Part shown: positions 30,105 to 39,420 of the stretch, one piece after another | Position numbering within the stretch: the stretch's first letter is position 1 | Layout: each line of letters opens with the position of its first letter | The notes under the pieces: generated by a model | Told to the model about the DNA's origin: nothing | What the model saw: the letters and a program-made list of their open reading frames with translations, nothing else | Database searches by the model: none | Assembly (NCBI RefSeq): GCF_900088415.1 | Contig: NZ_FLLQ01000004.1 | Span: 310,001-374,000, forward strand | From: Vibrio mediterranei | GTDB lineage: Bacteria; Pseudomonadota; Gammaproteobacteria; Enterobacterales; Vibrionaceae | DNA: 64,000 bases | Direction: 5' to 3' | Program-made: the position numbers and the translations under genes

Positions 30105-31979
30105 ATGAATCGACACTTCAAGCTGATTGATAAGCCAACTTTCTTTGGCGCAATCACATTGCTCCTGAGCGTTATCATTCCCCTGATAATGTTCCCTGAA
30201 CAAGGTGCAAAAATCATCGGGCAAGCTAAGCTAATTATGACCGATAAGTTTGGCTTCCTGTATCTAGCCCTTGGCCTCGCTGCCCTCTTTTTTATGATAT
30301 TCATCATTTTTAGCGATATCGGCCAAATTAAACTAGGCGAACCTGACGAGGCACCAGAATTTGCAACATCTTCTTGGGCTGCAATGCTGTTTTGCGGCGG
30401 TATCGGTGCCAGTATTCTCTACTGGGGCTGCATTGAGTGGGCTTATTATTATCAAGCGCCACCATTTCAACTAGAAGCGGGAAGTGAAGAAGCGGTTCGC
30501 TGGGCGGCAACATATGGTATTTTCCACTGGGGACCTATTGCATGGGCCATCTATCTGATCCCTGCGTTACCGATCGCTTATTTTTTCTATGTACGTAAGC
30601 AACCTGCACTGAAAGTATCCAGCGCATTGATTCCTGTCATCGGCGAGAAACACACCAATGGTGCACTCGGTAAACTGATTGATGTGCTTTTCATCTTTGG
30701 CCTATTAGGTGGTGCGGCGACGACATTAGGACTTGCAGCCCCGCTTATCAGCGAGGGCTTGAGTGTCTTATTCGGGCTACCGCAAAACACCTATTCACAA
30801 ATTGGCGTATTAGCTATCTGTACCGCAATTTTCGCCTACTCTTCGTTTGCGGGGATGGAAAAAGGCATTAAGATCCTCAGTAACATCAACTTCTGGGGTG
30901 CAATGCTGCTTCTTGCTCTAGTGTTGGTTTTAGGCCCAACTATTTTTATTCTGGAGACGGGTCTAGATTCCATCGGTCGAATGATGTCTAACTTCTTTGT
31001 GATGGCGACATGGGCGGAACCATTTGGTGGCTACGGCACATTTGACAACACTCACTTCCCACAAGATTGGACTATTTTCTACTGGGCATGGTGGTTAGTG
31101 TTCGCGCCAAGTATGGGCTTGTTTGTTGCACGCATTTCCCGCGGTCGCACAATTAAACAGATGGTCGCAGGTTCATTGTTCTTTGGTTCATGTGGTTGCT
31201 TCCTATTTTTCATCATCTTAGGAAACTACGGTCTATCGCTACAATTATCTGGACAGCTTGATATTGTCGCAATTTTAAACGAGTTTGGTGCAACAAAAGC
31301 CATCTTCTCTATGTTGTCAGAGCTACCATTTGCTTGGTTTATCATTCTTTTGTTTACACTGCTGTGTATCATCTTTACAGCAACAACATTCGACTCGATC
31401 TCCTACATCTTGGCGTCTGTGGTTCAAAAAGACGTAACGCAGGAGCCAATGCGCTGGAACCGCTTATTTTGGGCTTTCACTTTGAGCTTTATGCCTGCTG
31501 TTCTCATGTTCTTAGGTGGTTTGAGCACACTACAAACTGCAGCAATCGTCGGCGGCCTGCCTCTACTCGGTATTGCAGTTATGTTGATGATCTCAGCGGT
31601 AAAAGCCACCACGTTGGATATTCGTCACCAAGAAGATTATGTAGAGCCAACCATTAACATTGAAGAACTGCCAGAGTTTGATCCTTGGTCAAATGAAGGG
31701 GTTGCACTAGCTAATTTTGAAAAGTGTCGTGACGCTGCGCAAATTGCCGCAGATGAAGAGCGAACTGCGCTGCATGCTCTGTTCAAAGTTAAGAAAAAGA
31801 TTCGCGCTTATGCATTAGAGCATGCCGATGACACCAGTAAAGCGATCCCACAGGAATTGTTGGATGATTTAGAGGCGAAGCTTCAATTACTCACAGATGC
31901 TCAGAACGCGAAAGAGCAGTCCTCACAAGCTGCACAAGATGCGAGAATGAGGTTTACTGAGGTTTGTTCCGCAAGCTAA
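30105..31979 (+). CDS. BCCT-family betaine/carnitine/choline transporter
   Basis: A 624-residue secondary transporter of quaternary ammonium compounds for osmoprotection. It has 12 membrane segments with the family signature WAWWLVFAPSMGLFVARISRGRTI and the conserved GASILYWGCIEWAYYYQAPP. The C-terminal tail beyond the last helix is about 110 residues, acidic and helical, starting with RHQEDYVEPTINIEELPEF. Such tails sense osmotic stress in BetP-like proteins. Its own terminator follows. Substrate is unresolved. Confidence 0.92.
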   Translation: MNRHFKLIDKPTFFGAITLLLSVIIPLIMFPEQGAKIIGQAKLIMTDKFGFLYLALGLAALFFMIFIIFSDIGQIKLGEPDEAPEFATSSWAAMLFCGGIGASILYWGCIEWAYYYQAPPFQLEAGSEEAVRWAATYGIFHWGPIAWAIYLIPALPIAYFFYVRKQPALKVSSALIPVIGEKHTNGALGKLIDVLFIFGLLGGAATTLGLAAPLISEGLSVLFGLPQNTYSQIGVLAICTAIFAYSSFAGMEKGIKILSNINFWGAMLLLALVLVLGPTIFILETGLDSIGRMMSNFFVMATWAEPFGGYGTFDNTHFPQDWTIFYWAWWLVFAPSMGLFVARISRGRTIKQMVAGSLFFGSCGCFLFFIILGNYGLSLQLSGQLDIVAILNEFGATKAIFSMLSELPFAWFIILLFTLLCIIFTATTFDSISYILASVVQKDVTQEPMRWNRLFWAFTLSFMPAVLMFLGGLSTLQTAAIVGGLPLLGIAVMLMISAVKATTLDIRHQEDYVEPTINIEELPEFDPWSNEGVALANFEKCRDAAQIAADEERTALHALFKVKKKIRAYALEHADDTSKAIPQELLDDLEAKLQLLTDAQNAKEQSSQAAQDARMRFTEVCSAS

Positions 31980-31984
31980 TAACA

Positions 31985-32016
31985 ACAAAAAAGCAGGCTC
32001 TAAGCCTGCTTTTTTG
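31985..32016. terminator. Bidirectional terminator
   Basis: AAAAAAGCAGGC / GCCTGCTTTTTT with loop TCTAA, symmetric A and T runs. It serves the BCCT gene and convergent ycgN. Confidence 0.93.
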
Positions 32017-32454
32017 TTAACGATTCGGGTGATTGATGATGTGGTCTTCCCAGTCCACCACGTCAATTTCATACACGACTTTATTGCGAACACTTTCCCC
32101 TGCCGCGTGCATAGCGGACTTAGAGCCTGTGATCAATGGGTGCCATTCTGGAAGGGGTTTTCCTTCTGATAAAACACGGTATGAACACGTTTCCGGGAGC
32201 CAATTAAACTCGTGGATTTTTTCACGGGTTAGCTTTAAACATTCTTCACCCGATTGGAATCGATTTGGATAATCCTTACACGAACAAGTTTTGCTGTTCA
32301 GCCAACTACAAGCCACATTAGTGTAATAGACCTCATCCGAGTCCTCATCCATAAGTTTGTGTAGGCAACACTTACCACAACCATCACACAATGATTCCCA
32401 TTGCTGTTCACTCATTTGCTCTAATGGTGTTGTTTTCCAAAATGGACTGGTCAT
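32017..32454 (-). CDS. ycgN: YcgN-family cysteine-cluster protein (UPF0260)
   Basis: A 145-residue protein with a [12 protein letters not shown] metal-binding cluster near residue 22-29, further Cys residues in [17 protein letters not shown], and CLKLT. It closely matches E. coli YcgN, a family annotated as zinc- or iron-chelating. Function unknown. It is a single gene with its own promoter region to the right. Confidence 0.88.
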   Translation of the reverse strand: MTSPFWKTTPLEQMSEQQWESLCDGCGKCCLHKLMDEDSDEVYYTNVACSWLNSKTCSCKDYPNRFQSGEECLKLTREKIHEFNWLPETCSYRVLSEGKPLPEWHPLITGSKSAMHAAGESVRNKVVYEIDVVDWEDHIINHPNR

Positions 32455-32613
32455 GTGGCATTACCTTCTAAATCTATGGAGGCGTTTTATACCGCTAGTC
32501 GATACAAACTGCAAGTACTCTGTTCGCTCTAGATGCTGTAGCTGTGATTCAATTATGTACAACACCTTTATTTTTGGTAAACTCAGCGCCCTTCAATTTT
32601 AAGGCTGCAAAAG

Positions 32614-32862
32614 ATGGATTGTCGATTAGGTTGTGGGGCATGTTGTATCGCCCCAAGTATTTCTTCCCCTATTCCAGGAATGCCAAACGGCAAACCCAGC
32701 GGCGTTCGCTGCATACAACTTGATGAGCGCAATCTTTGTAAGTTGTTTGGTCAGCCAGAACGGCCAAAAGTGTGTCATGCTTTTAAAGCCTGTCCAGACG
32801 TGTGTGGTGATACTAATGCTAAAGCATTGGCAAACATCCTAGAGCTTGAACGAATTACCTAA
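32614..32862 (+). CDS. YkgJ/YeiW-type cysteine-cluster protein, 82 aa
   Basis: A small soluble protein starting MDCRLGCGACCIAPSISSPI, with clustered Cys (CRLGCGACC) and later CIQLDERNLCKLF, CHAFKACPDVC. The pattern fits the Fe/Zn-chelating YkgJ superfamily and looks closest to E. coli YeiW. Function unknown. It neighbours, but is divergent from, another cysteine-cluster gene (ycgN), which is either chance or a shared metal-related role. Confidence 0.82.
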   Translation: MDCRLGCGACCIAPSISSPIPGMPNGKPSGVRCIQLDERNLCKLFGQPERPKVCHAFKACPDVCGDTNAKALANILELERIT

Positions 32863-32939
32863 TATCTGCCCCCAAACTGGCAGTATCAAACCAGTAAGCT
32901 ATGTTGTTAAGACGCACAACATTAAGAATGGTGTTTTTT

Positions 32940-33635
32940 ATGAACAGATATTTGGCTGAGGTATTTGGTACATTTTGGCTAGTACTCGGAGGTTGCGGTT
33001 CCGCAGTATTAGCGGCAGCATTTCCAGATGTAGGTATTGGCTTATTAGGTGTGGCGTTTGCCTTTGGTTTGACTGTGCTCACAATGGCATTTGCTATTGG
33101 CCACATTTCTGGCTGCCATTTAAATCCAGCCGTTAGTATCGGCCTTTGGGCCGGTGGTCGCTTCGACGCCAAAGAGCTACTTCCCTATATTGTTGCTCAA
33201 GTCATCGGTGGCTTACTTGCCGGTGGCGTGCTCTATATTATAGCCTCCGGACAAGCCGGATTTGACGCAGTCGCGTCTGGCTTTGCCTCTAATGGTTATG
33301 GAGAACACTCCCCCGGGAAGTACTCGTTAACCGCGGCCTTGGTCTGCGAAGTCGTCATGACAGCAATGTTTTTACTGGTCATCATGGGAGCCACTGACAA
33401 AAGAGCACCTCAGGGCTTCGCCCCTATTGCAATTGGCTTGTGTTTGACTTTGATTCACCTAATCAGTATTCCAGTAACCAACACGTCAGTAAATCCAGCA
33501 CGCAGCACAGGGGTCGCGCTTTACGTTGGCGATTGGGCTGTCGCACAATTGTGGTTGTTCTGGTTGGCACCTATTGTTGGCGCAATCATTGGGGCTTGGG
33601 TGTATCGCTCATTGCTAAACAGTGATAGCGACTAA
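32940..33635 (+). CDS. aqpZ: Aquaporin Z
   Basis: A water channel of the inner membrane. The 231 residues begin [18 protein letters not shown] and carry both pore NPA motifs (HLNPAVS, NPA at 62-64, and SVNPARSTG) and the aromatic/Arg filter residues expected of AqpZ. It aligns along its length with E. coli AqpZ. The start at 32940 is chosen by homology; Mets up to 13 codons upstream lack better ribosome binding sites. Confidence 0.95.
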   Translation: MNRYLAEVFGTFWLVLGGCGSAVLAAAFPDVGIGLLGVAFAFGLTVLTMAFAIGHISGCHLNPAVSIGLWAGGRFDAKELLPYIVAQVIGGLLAGGVLYIIASGQAGFDAVASGFASNGYGEHSPGKYSLTAALVCEVVMTAMFLLVIMGATDKRAPQGFAPIAIGLCLTLIHLISIPVTNTSVNPARSTGVALYVGDWAVAQLWLFWLAPIVGAIIGAWVYRSLLNSDSD

Positions 33636-33651
33636 AACTGATTTTTGAACA

Positions 33652-33678
33652 CAAAAAAGGCGCTAAATGCGCCTTTTC
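33652..33678. terminator. Bidirectional terminator
   Basis: AAAAGGCGC / GCGCCTTTT with a TAAAT loop. Six T follow on the minus strand (recR side) and four on the plus side (aqpZ). Confidence 0.85.
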
Positions 33679-33705
33679 ACTATCAATCTTATTTAGCAAT
33701 CTACT

Positions 33706-34305
33706 TTAGATTTTTTGTCTGCCCAACAGAGAGTGAGACAACGTCGTTCCATCGACTAGTTCTAACTCTCCGCCCACCGGAACGCCATGAGCGATACGAC
33801 TTGCTGATACCTTGTGCTCATGACACAGTTCAGCAATGTAGTGCGCGGTTGCTTCACCTTCCACTGTTGGGTTAGTCGCTAAAATGACTTCACCGATGTC
33901 GCCTTGGCGCAGTCTATAATCGAGAACATCCAATCCAATATCGCTAGGACCGATGCCATCTAATGGCGACAAGTGTCCCATTAGCACAAAATAGCGACCC
34001 GAGAATTGCCCTGTAGCTTCTACAGCAGCAATATCAGCAGGACTCTCTACCACACAAAGTTGGCCATTCTCTTTACGCTTAGGATTGCTACAGATATGAC
34101 AAACTTCTTCTTCGGTAAAGGTACGGCATTCCTGACAGTGACCAATTTCGGTCATCGCACTTGAAAGTGCATCCGCCAGCTGAAGGCCGCCTTTTCTATC
34201 GCGCTGTAACAAATGAAAGGCCATGCGTTGTGCTGACTTGGGGCCAACCCCAGGTAGACATCGCAAGGCCTCCATCAAATGCTCCAGCATATGGCTAGTA
34301 CGCAT
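33706..34305 (-). CDS. recR: Recombination mediator RecR
   Basis: Works with RecF and RecO to load RecA at gaps. The 199 residues have a helix-hairpin-helix ([17 protein letters not shown]), a four-Cys zinc finger (CQEC and CHIC) and a Toprim domain ([15 protein letters not shown] and [16 protein letters not shown]). The ybaB-recR pair follows dnaX, as in E. coli. Confidence 0.96.
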   Translation of the reverse strand: MRTSHMLEHLMEALRCLPGVGPKSAQRMAFHLLQRDRKGGLQLADALSSAMTEIGHCQECRTFTEEEVCHICSNPKRKENGQLCVVESPADIAAVEATGQFSGRYFVLMGHLSPLDGIGPSDIGLDVLDYRLRQGDIGEVILATNPTVEGEATAHYIAELCHEHKVSASRIAHGVPVGGELELVDGTTLSHSLLGRQKI

Positions 34306-34327
34306 TAATTGTTCTCTAATCCTTCAA

Positions 34328-34657
34328 TTAGAAAGGCATTTTCATGCCTGGTGGTAGCTGCATTCCACCAGTTACTGAAGCCATTTTCTCTTTTTGAGTT
34401 TCCTCTACACGACGAGCAGCGTCATTGAACGCCGCTGCAATCAAGTCTTCTAGCATCTCTTTGTCGTCTTCCATAAGGCTTTCATCGATTTCAACACGAC
34501 GAGTGCTGTGGCTACCTGTGATGGTTACTTTAACAAGGCCAGCACCAGACTCACCTGTTACTTCCATGTTAGCGATTTCTTCTTGAAGCTTTTGCATCTG
34601 CTCTTGCATTTGCTGGGCTTGCTTCATCAGGTTGCCCATACCACCTTTACCAAACAT
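34328..34657 (-). CDS. ybaB: YbaB/EbfC nucleoid-associated protein
   Basis: A small DNA-binding dimer. The 109 residues begin [20 protein letters not shown], a helix rich in Gln/Met typical of YbaB, and end [25 protein letters not shown] precedes the ATG. It lies between dnaX and recR in a conserved operon. Confidence 0.95.
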   Translation of the reverse strand: MFGKGGMGNLMKQAQQMQEQMQKLQEEIANMEVTGESGAGLVKVTITGSHSTRRVEIDESLMEDDKEMLEDLIAAAFNDAARRVEETQKEKMASVTGGMQLPPGMKMPF

Positions 34658-34767
34658 AGGGTTCTCTCGGTTTATTCATGTTTCAACTAATAACATGGGG
34701 ACGCATTCATAGATTGCAACCCCGCTTCCTAGCTGTTTACCTCGAGCAAACAACCGGGAAAGTAACT

Positions 34768-36936
34768 TTATAAAGGTCGAATACTCTCTTCGTCTAGCTC
34801 TGCCGCAAACCTTGTAACAATAAACTGAATGTTAGGATCCGCTTGCAAGCTCTTGGCCGCATCAGAAAGCTTGCCTTGATATAACTGCTCACGAAGTTCG
34901 AGTGGTGTCGTCCCCTCCTCAGAGAGCTCTACCGACAAATGACACTCTTCTCCCAATAAGACATTAAGCCCTGCAAGTAGTTCTGACTGATTTTTGTCAG
35001 AATTTAGATGCGCATGCGTAGCACGCAGTCCCAGTTGAATGGATGAACCATCTTTTTTGAAGACTGAATTAAGCGCTAATTGTTGCACCAGTTTGCCAAT
35101 ATCAAGACGTTCAATCAGTTCAGCCCAAGTGTCTTGCTGAGCAGCTTCTTGCGTGAGTCGCTGCGCCATTTCTGGCGTTTTGATATGTTCAAGAGCCTTT
35201 TTAAGCGTAGACGGTTTGACGACTGGCTTCACTTCTTGAGCAACAACATTACCTGTTGGCCGCCATCGATAAGGCTCGTTATCTTTAACCTGCTCGGTAT
35301 TTGATTTAGCGGCATCTAAACCATTTGACGCACTTGGCGTGCGACCTTGGGTTCTCTGAGCAACGCGCTCTAATACAGAGGCAGATTCAGATGACGCTTT
35401 AGGCTTTTTTACAGGAGAGTTTCCTGAATTCGCTTGACCTTGAGAAGCCGATTGTCGTTTCGAACGTAATTGATGACGCAATCCACCCGCAGGTCTTGCT
35501 GGCTCGCTGGCAGGTGCTGAACGCTGCACCTCACCGCGAACAGCATCATTAGTGGGCTGGATTTGCGCAGGAGATGTTTGCGAATTCTGCTCTTGACTTG
35601 ATGGAGGTGCTTGCCATTCACTTTGCGCGCTTGGTCGATGTTCGGCCTGTACTGGCTGGTTACCCATCGGCATAGTTGAAGTATCAATATACGCTTCACG
35701 CGTACTATCAAACTGTGGCGTCGGTGTGGCATAAGTTTGAGCGTTCGTGTCACTCGACACCTGTTGTGTTGCCATGCTTTGTGAAGATGACAAGGCAGGC
35801 TTAGCCACTGCACTTTGATTCGCAACAGTGATTTCATTGGCGCTGAGCTGAGTGCTTGGTCTAAATGCCAACATACGCAGTAGCGTCATCTCAACGGCGA
35901 CACGTTGCGATGGGGCGAAGGGCAGATCTTGTCGGCCTTTCAGAGCAATTTGATAGTACAGCTGTACATCAGTTGCTTGTAGTACACGCGCAAGGTGCTG
36001 AATTTTTTCGCTATCGGCAATTGCGGCATCGATACTAGATGGTAATGCCTGGGCCATCGCGATTCTATGTAGCTGCAATGCGAGCTCAGAAAGCAATGTA
36101 TCCCAATCCACACCATTTTCCGCCAAGTGCTCAAGCTTAGTCATAACTTGATGTGCATCACCCGTAGTCAATGATTCCAGTATTTGAATCGCTTGAGCCG
36201 TATCTAGCGTACCCAACATCTGACTGACGACTGGTGTCGATACATTGCCATTTCCAAGCGCGATCGCTTGATCGGTCAAGCTCAATGCATCACGCATACT
36301 GCCGTCAGCAGCATGAGCAAGCAGAGCAAGCGCTCGGCTTTCAGACTGAACTTGTTCCTTCTCAAGAATATGATCTAGCTGTTGATGGATATTCTCGACA
36401 GTGATCGGCTTGAGGTGGAACTGCAAGCAGCGCGACAGAATGGTCATCGGCAGCTTTTGAGGATCCGTCGTCGCCAGTAAGAACTTCACATACTCTGGTG
36501 GCTCTTCAAGCGTTTTAAGCAACGCATTGAAGCTATGACGCGAAAGCATATGTACTTCATCGATCAGGTAAACCTTAAAGCGGTTTCTCGCTGGCTTATA
36601 TTGAACGTTATCTAGAAGCTCGCGAGTATCTTCAACCTTTGTACGAGACGCCGCATCAATCTCAAGTAAGTCAACGCTTCGGCCTTCATCAATCTCGATA
36701 CAAGTCGAACATGTACCACAAGGTGTCGAGGTGATGCCTGTTTCACAGTTTAAACCTTTTGCGAACAAGCGACCGATGGACGTCTTACCCACACCACGTG
36801 TTCCACTGAACAAATAAGCATGATGCAATCTGTTCTGGTCTAGTGCATTCTCAAGTGCAGTTAGGACATGGGTTTGTCCAACTACCTCTGAAAATTTTCT
36901 TGGTCGCCATTTCCTAGCTAACGCGAGATAACTCAT
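34768..36936 (-). CDS. dnaX: DNA polymerase III subunits tau and gamma
   Basis: The clamp-loader ATPase and organiser of the replisome. Full-length tau is 722 residues. Motifs include Walker A GTRGVGKTS near residue 45, a zinc site (CETGITSTPCGTCSTC), the DEVHMLS Walker B region and ISRCLQF. The C-terminal third is a long polar linker followed by the polymerase-binding domain ending ELDEESIRPL. The ATG at 36936 has AGGA 8 bases upstream. A -1 frameshift site at codons 509-511 should yield a 512-residue gamma. Confidence 0.96.
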   Translation of the reverse strand: MSYLALARKWRPRKFSEVVGQTHVLTALENALDQNRLHHAYLFSGTRGVGKTSIGRLFAKGLNCETGITSTPCGTCSTCIEIDEGRSVDLLEIDAASRTKVEDTRELLDNVQYKPARNRFKVYLIDEVHMLSRHSFNALLKTLEEPPEYVKFLLATTDPQKLPMTILSRCLQFHLKPITVENIHQQLDHILEKEQVQSESRALALLAHAADGSMRDALSLTDQAIALGNGNVSTPVVSQMLGTLDTAQAIQILESLTTGDAHQVMTKLEHLAENGVDWDTLLSELALQLHRIAMAQALPSSIDAAIADSEKIQHLARVLQATDVQLYYQIALKGRQDLPFAPSQRVAVEMTLLRMLAFRPSTQLSANEITVANQSAVAKPALSSSQSMATQQVSSDTNAQTYATPTPQFDSTREAYIDTSTMPMGNQPVQAEHRPSAQSEWQAPPSSQEQNSQTSPAQIQPTNDAVRGEVQRSAPASEPARPAGGLRHQLRSKRQSASQGQANSGNSPVKKPKASSESASVLERVAQRTQGRTPSASNGLDAAKSNTEQVKDNEPYRWRPTGNVVAQEVKPVVKPSTLKKALEHIKTPEMAQRLTQEAAQQDTWAELIERLDIGKLVQQLALNSVFKKDGSSIQLGLRATHAHLNSDKNQSELLAGLNVLLGEECHLSVELSEEGTTPLELREQLYQGKLSDAAKSLQADPNIQFIVTRFAAELDEESIRPL
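35399..35425 (-). promoter_or_regulatory. dnaX: Programmed -1 ribosomal frameshift site in dnaX
   Basis: On the minus strand the heptamer AAAAAAG (35410-35404) is in the A AAA AAG phase. After a -1 slip the ribosome reads GCC then TAA (35401-35399). A Shine-Dalgarno-like AGGAAA lies about 10 bases upstream, and a possible hairpin follows downstream, as at E. coli dnaX. Confidence 0.85.
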
Positions 36937-36949
36937 CAAGGTGTCCTAA

Positions 36950-37495
36950 TTAGTGACCTTCAAATTCACACAAGCTATATACTTCAATACCTAGTGCTTC
37001 TAAGCGCTTATCTCCACCAATTTCTGGCAGATTGATTACAAATGCAGCGTGAGATACTTCACCACCTAGTTGGCGAATAAGTTTCGTTGTAGCTTCAATC
37101 GTACCACCAGTTGCTAACAGGTCATCAACCATCAGTACTTTATCACCTTCCACAATCGCGTCTGTGTGGATTTCTAGAGTATCAGTGCCATATTCAAGTT
37201 CATATGATTGTGCGACAGTTTCACGTGGCAGCTTACCTGGCTTACGAACTGGAACAAATCCCAGACCTAGCTCAAGTGCTAGAGGTGCACCAAACAAAAA
37301 GCCACGAGCTTCAGTACCAACAATTTTAGTGAAGCCCTGATCTTTGTATTTGTCTACAAGCATCTCTATCGTTGCTTTGTAAGCTGCTGCGTCTTCCATA
37401 AGACTCGTTACATCACGAAATAGAATGCCTGGCTTTGGGTAATCTGGAATGCTTTTGATGCTTGCTTTGATCTGGGAGATTTTATCGATTGTCAT
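36950..37495 (-). CDS. apt: Adenine phosphoribosyltransferase
   Basis: Purine salvage enzyme making AMP from adenine and PRPP. 181 residues, with the PRPP-binding loop [30 protein letters not shown] and [11 protein letters not shown]. It is followed after 13 bases by dnaX, so the two are probably co-transcribed, as in E. coli. Confidence 0.96.
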   Translation of the reverse strand: MTIDKISQIKASIKSIPDYPKPGILFRDVTSLMEDAAAYKATIEMLVDKYKDQGFTKIVGTEARGFLFGAPLALELGLGFVPVRKPGKLPRETVAQSYELEYGTDTLEIHTDAIVEGDKVLMVDDLLATGGTIEATTKLIRQLGGEVSHAAFVINLPEIGGDKRLEALGIEVYSLCEFEGH

Positions 37496-37587
37496 AGTAT
37501 TGGTCTCTGGAAAGGTCTTTATATGCCTGACGATCAGAGTACGCTGTCGCGAATAGTCACGAGTACGTTCATTCTGTAGGTATAAAT

Positions 37588-37614
37588 TAAAACGCCCACA
37601 TTAAGCGTGGGCAC
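37588..37614 (-). terminator. Terminator of ybaN
   Basis: GCCCAC / GTGGGC with a 7-base loop is followed on the minus strand by GTTTTAATTTAT, 15 bases past the ybaN stop. The T run is imperfect. Confidence 0.65.
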
Positions 37615-37628
37615 ACAACCTTCACATG

Positions 37629-38036
37629 TTAGTGATTTTCATCGTGGTCGGCAACGGGCTGTTTCACAGGAATTCGCAAAAAGAAGGTAAAAACGCCGAT
37701 AAACAGAATAAATAGCACAACTTTTAACCATGCTGGTTGGACAACCAATATGGAGATAGCAAAACTCAAAACAATGAAGATTGCGCCTTTGGTTCTGACC
37801 GAACGTTTAATGCAGCGATCGTTTTCCCAGTCAGAGATGATGAGACCAAGTTTACGATGAGAAAGTAACCAATCATGAAATTGAGGGCTACCACGAAAAA
37901 AACTTGCACTAGCAAGGAGTAGGAAAGGTGTGGTGGGTAGAAGCGGAAGTACGATGCCTACCACACCCAATATTACTGAAATAACGCCTAACGTATTCCA
38001 AAAGAAACGTTTAACTGGACTTATTGTATTGGTCAA
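37629..38036 (-). CDS. ybaN: YbaN family inner-membrane protein (DUF454)
   Basis: A 135-residue membrane protein with hydrophobic segments VISVILGVVGIVLPLLPTTP and a C-terminal pair around AIFIVLSFAISILVV and VVLFILFIGVFTFFL. The family motif PLLPTTPFLLLASASFF is present. The start is a TTG that shares TTGA with the stop of the upstream small frame, implying coupled translation. Function unknown. In E. coli ybaN also lies beside apt. Confidence 0.85.
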   Translation of the reverse strand: MTNTISPVKRFFWNTLGVISVILGVVGIVLPLLPTTPFLLLASASFFRGSPQFHDWLLSHRKLGLIISDWENDRCIKRSVRTKGAIFIVLSFAISILVVQPAWLKVVLFILFIGVFTFFLRIPVKQPVADHDENH

Positions 38037-38164
38037 AAACCCGCATATCCGTTCATAACTCTAATCCACGTCAGAGTAGCGGGAAGCGTTGGAATTAGCA
38101 ATGCGGCAATGAAGCCTAAAAAGTAAAAAATGTTGTATGGTTCTTTGAATTCTGTATCAGACAT
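38033..38164 (-). CDS. Possible 43-aa membrane microprotein overlapping ybaN
   Basis: The frame ends in a TGA that overlaps the TTG start of ybaN by four bases. The product MSDTEFKEPYNIFYFLGFIA continues into a second hydrophobic stretch and ends NGYAGF. AAGAGC lies 6 bases before this ATG. A longer frame begins further upstream, but there the start would fall inside the terminator hairpin at 38198-38228. Coupling with ybaN is the main argument that it is real. Not recognised as a family. Confidence 0.5.
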   Translation of the reverse strand: MSDTEFKEPYNIFYFLGFIAALLIPTLPATLTWIRVMNGYAGF

Positions 38165-38197
38165 GACTTTGCTCTTGGGTATAGTTGTTTTAGACAT

Positions 38198-38230
38198 CAA
38201 AATGGGAAGCTTTCGCCTCCCATTTTTGTT
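38198..38230. terminator. Hairpin terminator between the response regulator and ybaN
   Basis: AAAATGGGA / TCCCATTTT with an inner GC-GAAA-GC tip. Five T follow on the plus side and four on the minus side. Confidence 0.7.
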
Positions 38231-38316
38231 AACACTTTGACTATATCTCAATTACATTCAATCAAAAACAGACTAACTGTGTGGTTATTTTTGAAGAGCG
38301 CTTCCGCTACGCTGTT

Positions 38317-39420
38317 TTAGCTCGGCAGAGCAAGTTTTACCTCCCAACTGAAGCTACTTGAACCGACTCGACTTAAGGACAACTTCCCCCCTTCTAAAAC
38401 AGCAAGGTCTTTAGTCATAAAATTACTTAAACAGTTCTCACCCAAACGATTTGACCCAGAGATGTTGAAATGAGCTTGAGAATTCTCCCATCGACAATCC
38501 AATCCAGCCGGCAAGACAGATATGGTCCCCTCCGATAAGTCAATCACTCCAAACACAGCTTCGACAGGATATGCAGCGCACGAGCATTGCATGCCTTTTT
38601 CTATATTTCTCGCAAGATCTTTAAGGTCGACACTGTTGTGATGCAAACGGCGTACATAATCATCAAACAGTGTCCGTACCAACAACGTACTAGCCACGCC
38701 ACCATGGTCACTTGATGAAGCATCGACCAGATAAAATGCCATTTGACCGCTCATAAGCCACGTGTAATCGAACACGAGAGGTAATGTGTTAGCCGATTGC
38801 AAAAGCCGGTAACTACTTCTCCACGCCCCTAACGCAGAATCTTTTTCAGGTAACAGTGCCGTAAGTAACTCTCTCGCTGCGTTAGGATTTTGCTGGAGAT
38901 ATTGTAGGTGCCAATGCAATTCTTGTTCTTCTTGCGAACCGTCTTCTTCTGACTCTTCAATACGAAACCATCGACTGACAAAGTCAGATTGTTCACAACT
39001 GCTTGAACTCTCTTCTAAGACGACATTAATAGATTCCGTAAGATGTTTATAATCACCAATAGGTTTGGTTAAGAAGTCTTTCACTCCCATACGTAACGCT
39101 TTAGCAACGTCCGCCATGTCACCCGTCGCCGAAATTACAATAACCGGTAGTGACGGGTACTCTACGCGCACCTCTTCGGTGAACTCCATGCCAGTAAGAA
39201 GTGGCATAGCTAAATCACAAAGCACTAAGTCCGGCTCAGTGATACTCAGTAGTTTTAAAGCCTCTAATCCATCCCCAGCTTCTGTTACTTGGTGGCCCGT
39301 TGCCTCAAGAAAGTTTCGGGTAACGGTTCGAAATACGGGATCATCATCAACAACCATAATCCGCGCACTGTGTTGCTGATGAGGTATAGCCACAGCAGCC
39401 TGACTGTCGGTATTAGACAT
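38317..39420 (-). CDS. RssB-like response regulator with degenerate PP2C domain
   Basis: A 367-residue protein. Residues 20-140 form a receiver domain with the acidic pair D26/D27, phospho-acceptor D69 in LVLCDLAMP, ISATG and the Lys of LTKPIG. A linker and a C-terminal SpoIIE/PP2C-like domain follow, with LVDASSSDHGGVAST where active phosphatases have a DxSGHG motif; the final metal-binding DG motif is not evident. This REC plus pseudophosphatase layout is that of RssB, the adaptor delivering sigma-S to ClpXP. The start at 39420 has GAGG upstream and removes a basic leader. Confidence 0.7.
   Translation of the reverse strand: MSNTDSQAAVAIPHQQHSARIMVVDDDPVFRTVTRNFLEATGHQVTEAGDGLEALKLLSITEPDLVLCDLAMPLLTGMEFTEEVRVEYPSLPVIVISATGDMADVAKALRMGVKDFLTKPIGDYKHLTESINVVLEESSSSCEQSDFVSRWFRIEESEEDGSQEEQELHWHLQYLQQNPNAARELLTALLPEKDSALGAWRSSYRLLQSANTLPLVFDYTWLMSGQMAFYLVDASSSDHGGVASTLLVRTLFDDYVRRLHHNSVDLKDLARNIEKGMQCSCAAYPVEAVFGVIDLSEGTISVLPAGLDCRWENSQAHFNISGSNRLGENCLSNFMTKDLAVLEGGKLSLSRVGSSSFSWEVKLALPS

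Noticed and set aside
34658..34767. Possible SRP (4.5S) RNA between ybaB and dnaX
   Set aside because: The conserved SRP RNA loop sequence was not found on either strand.
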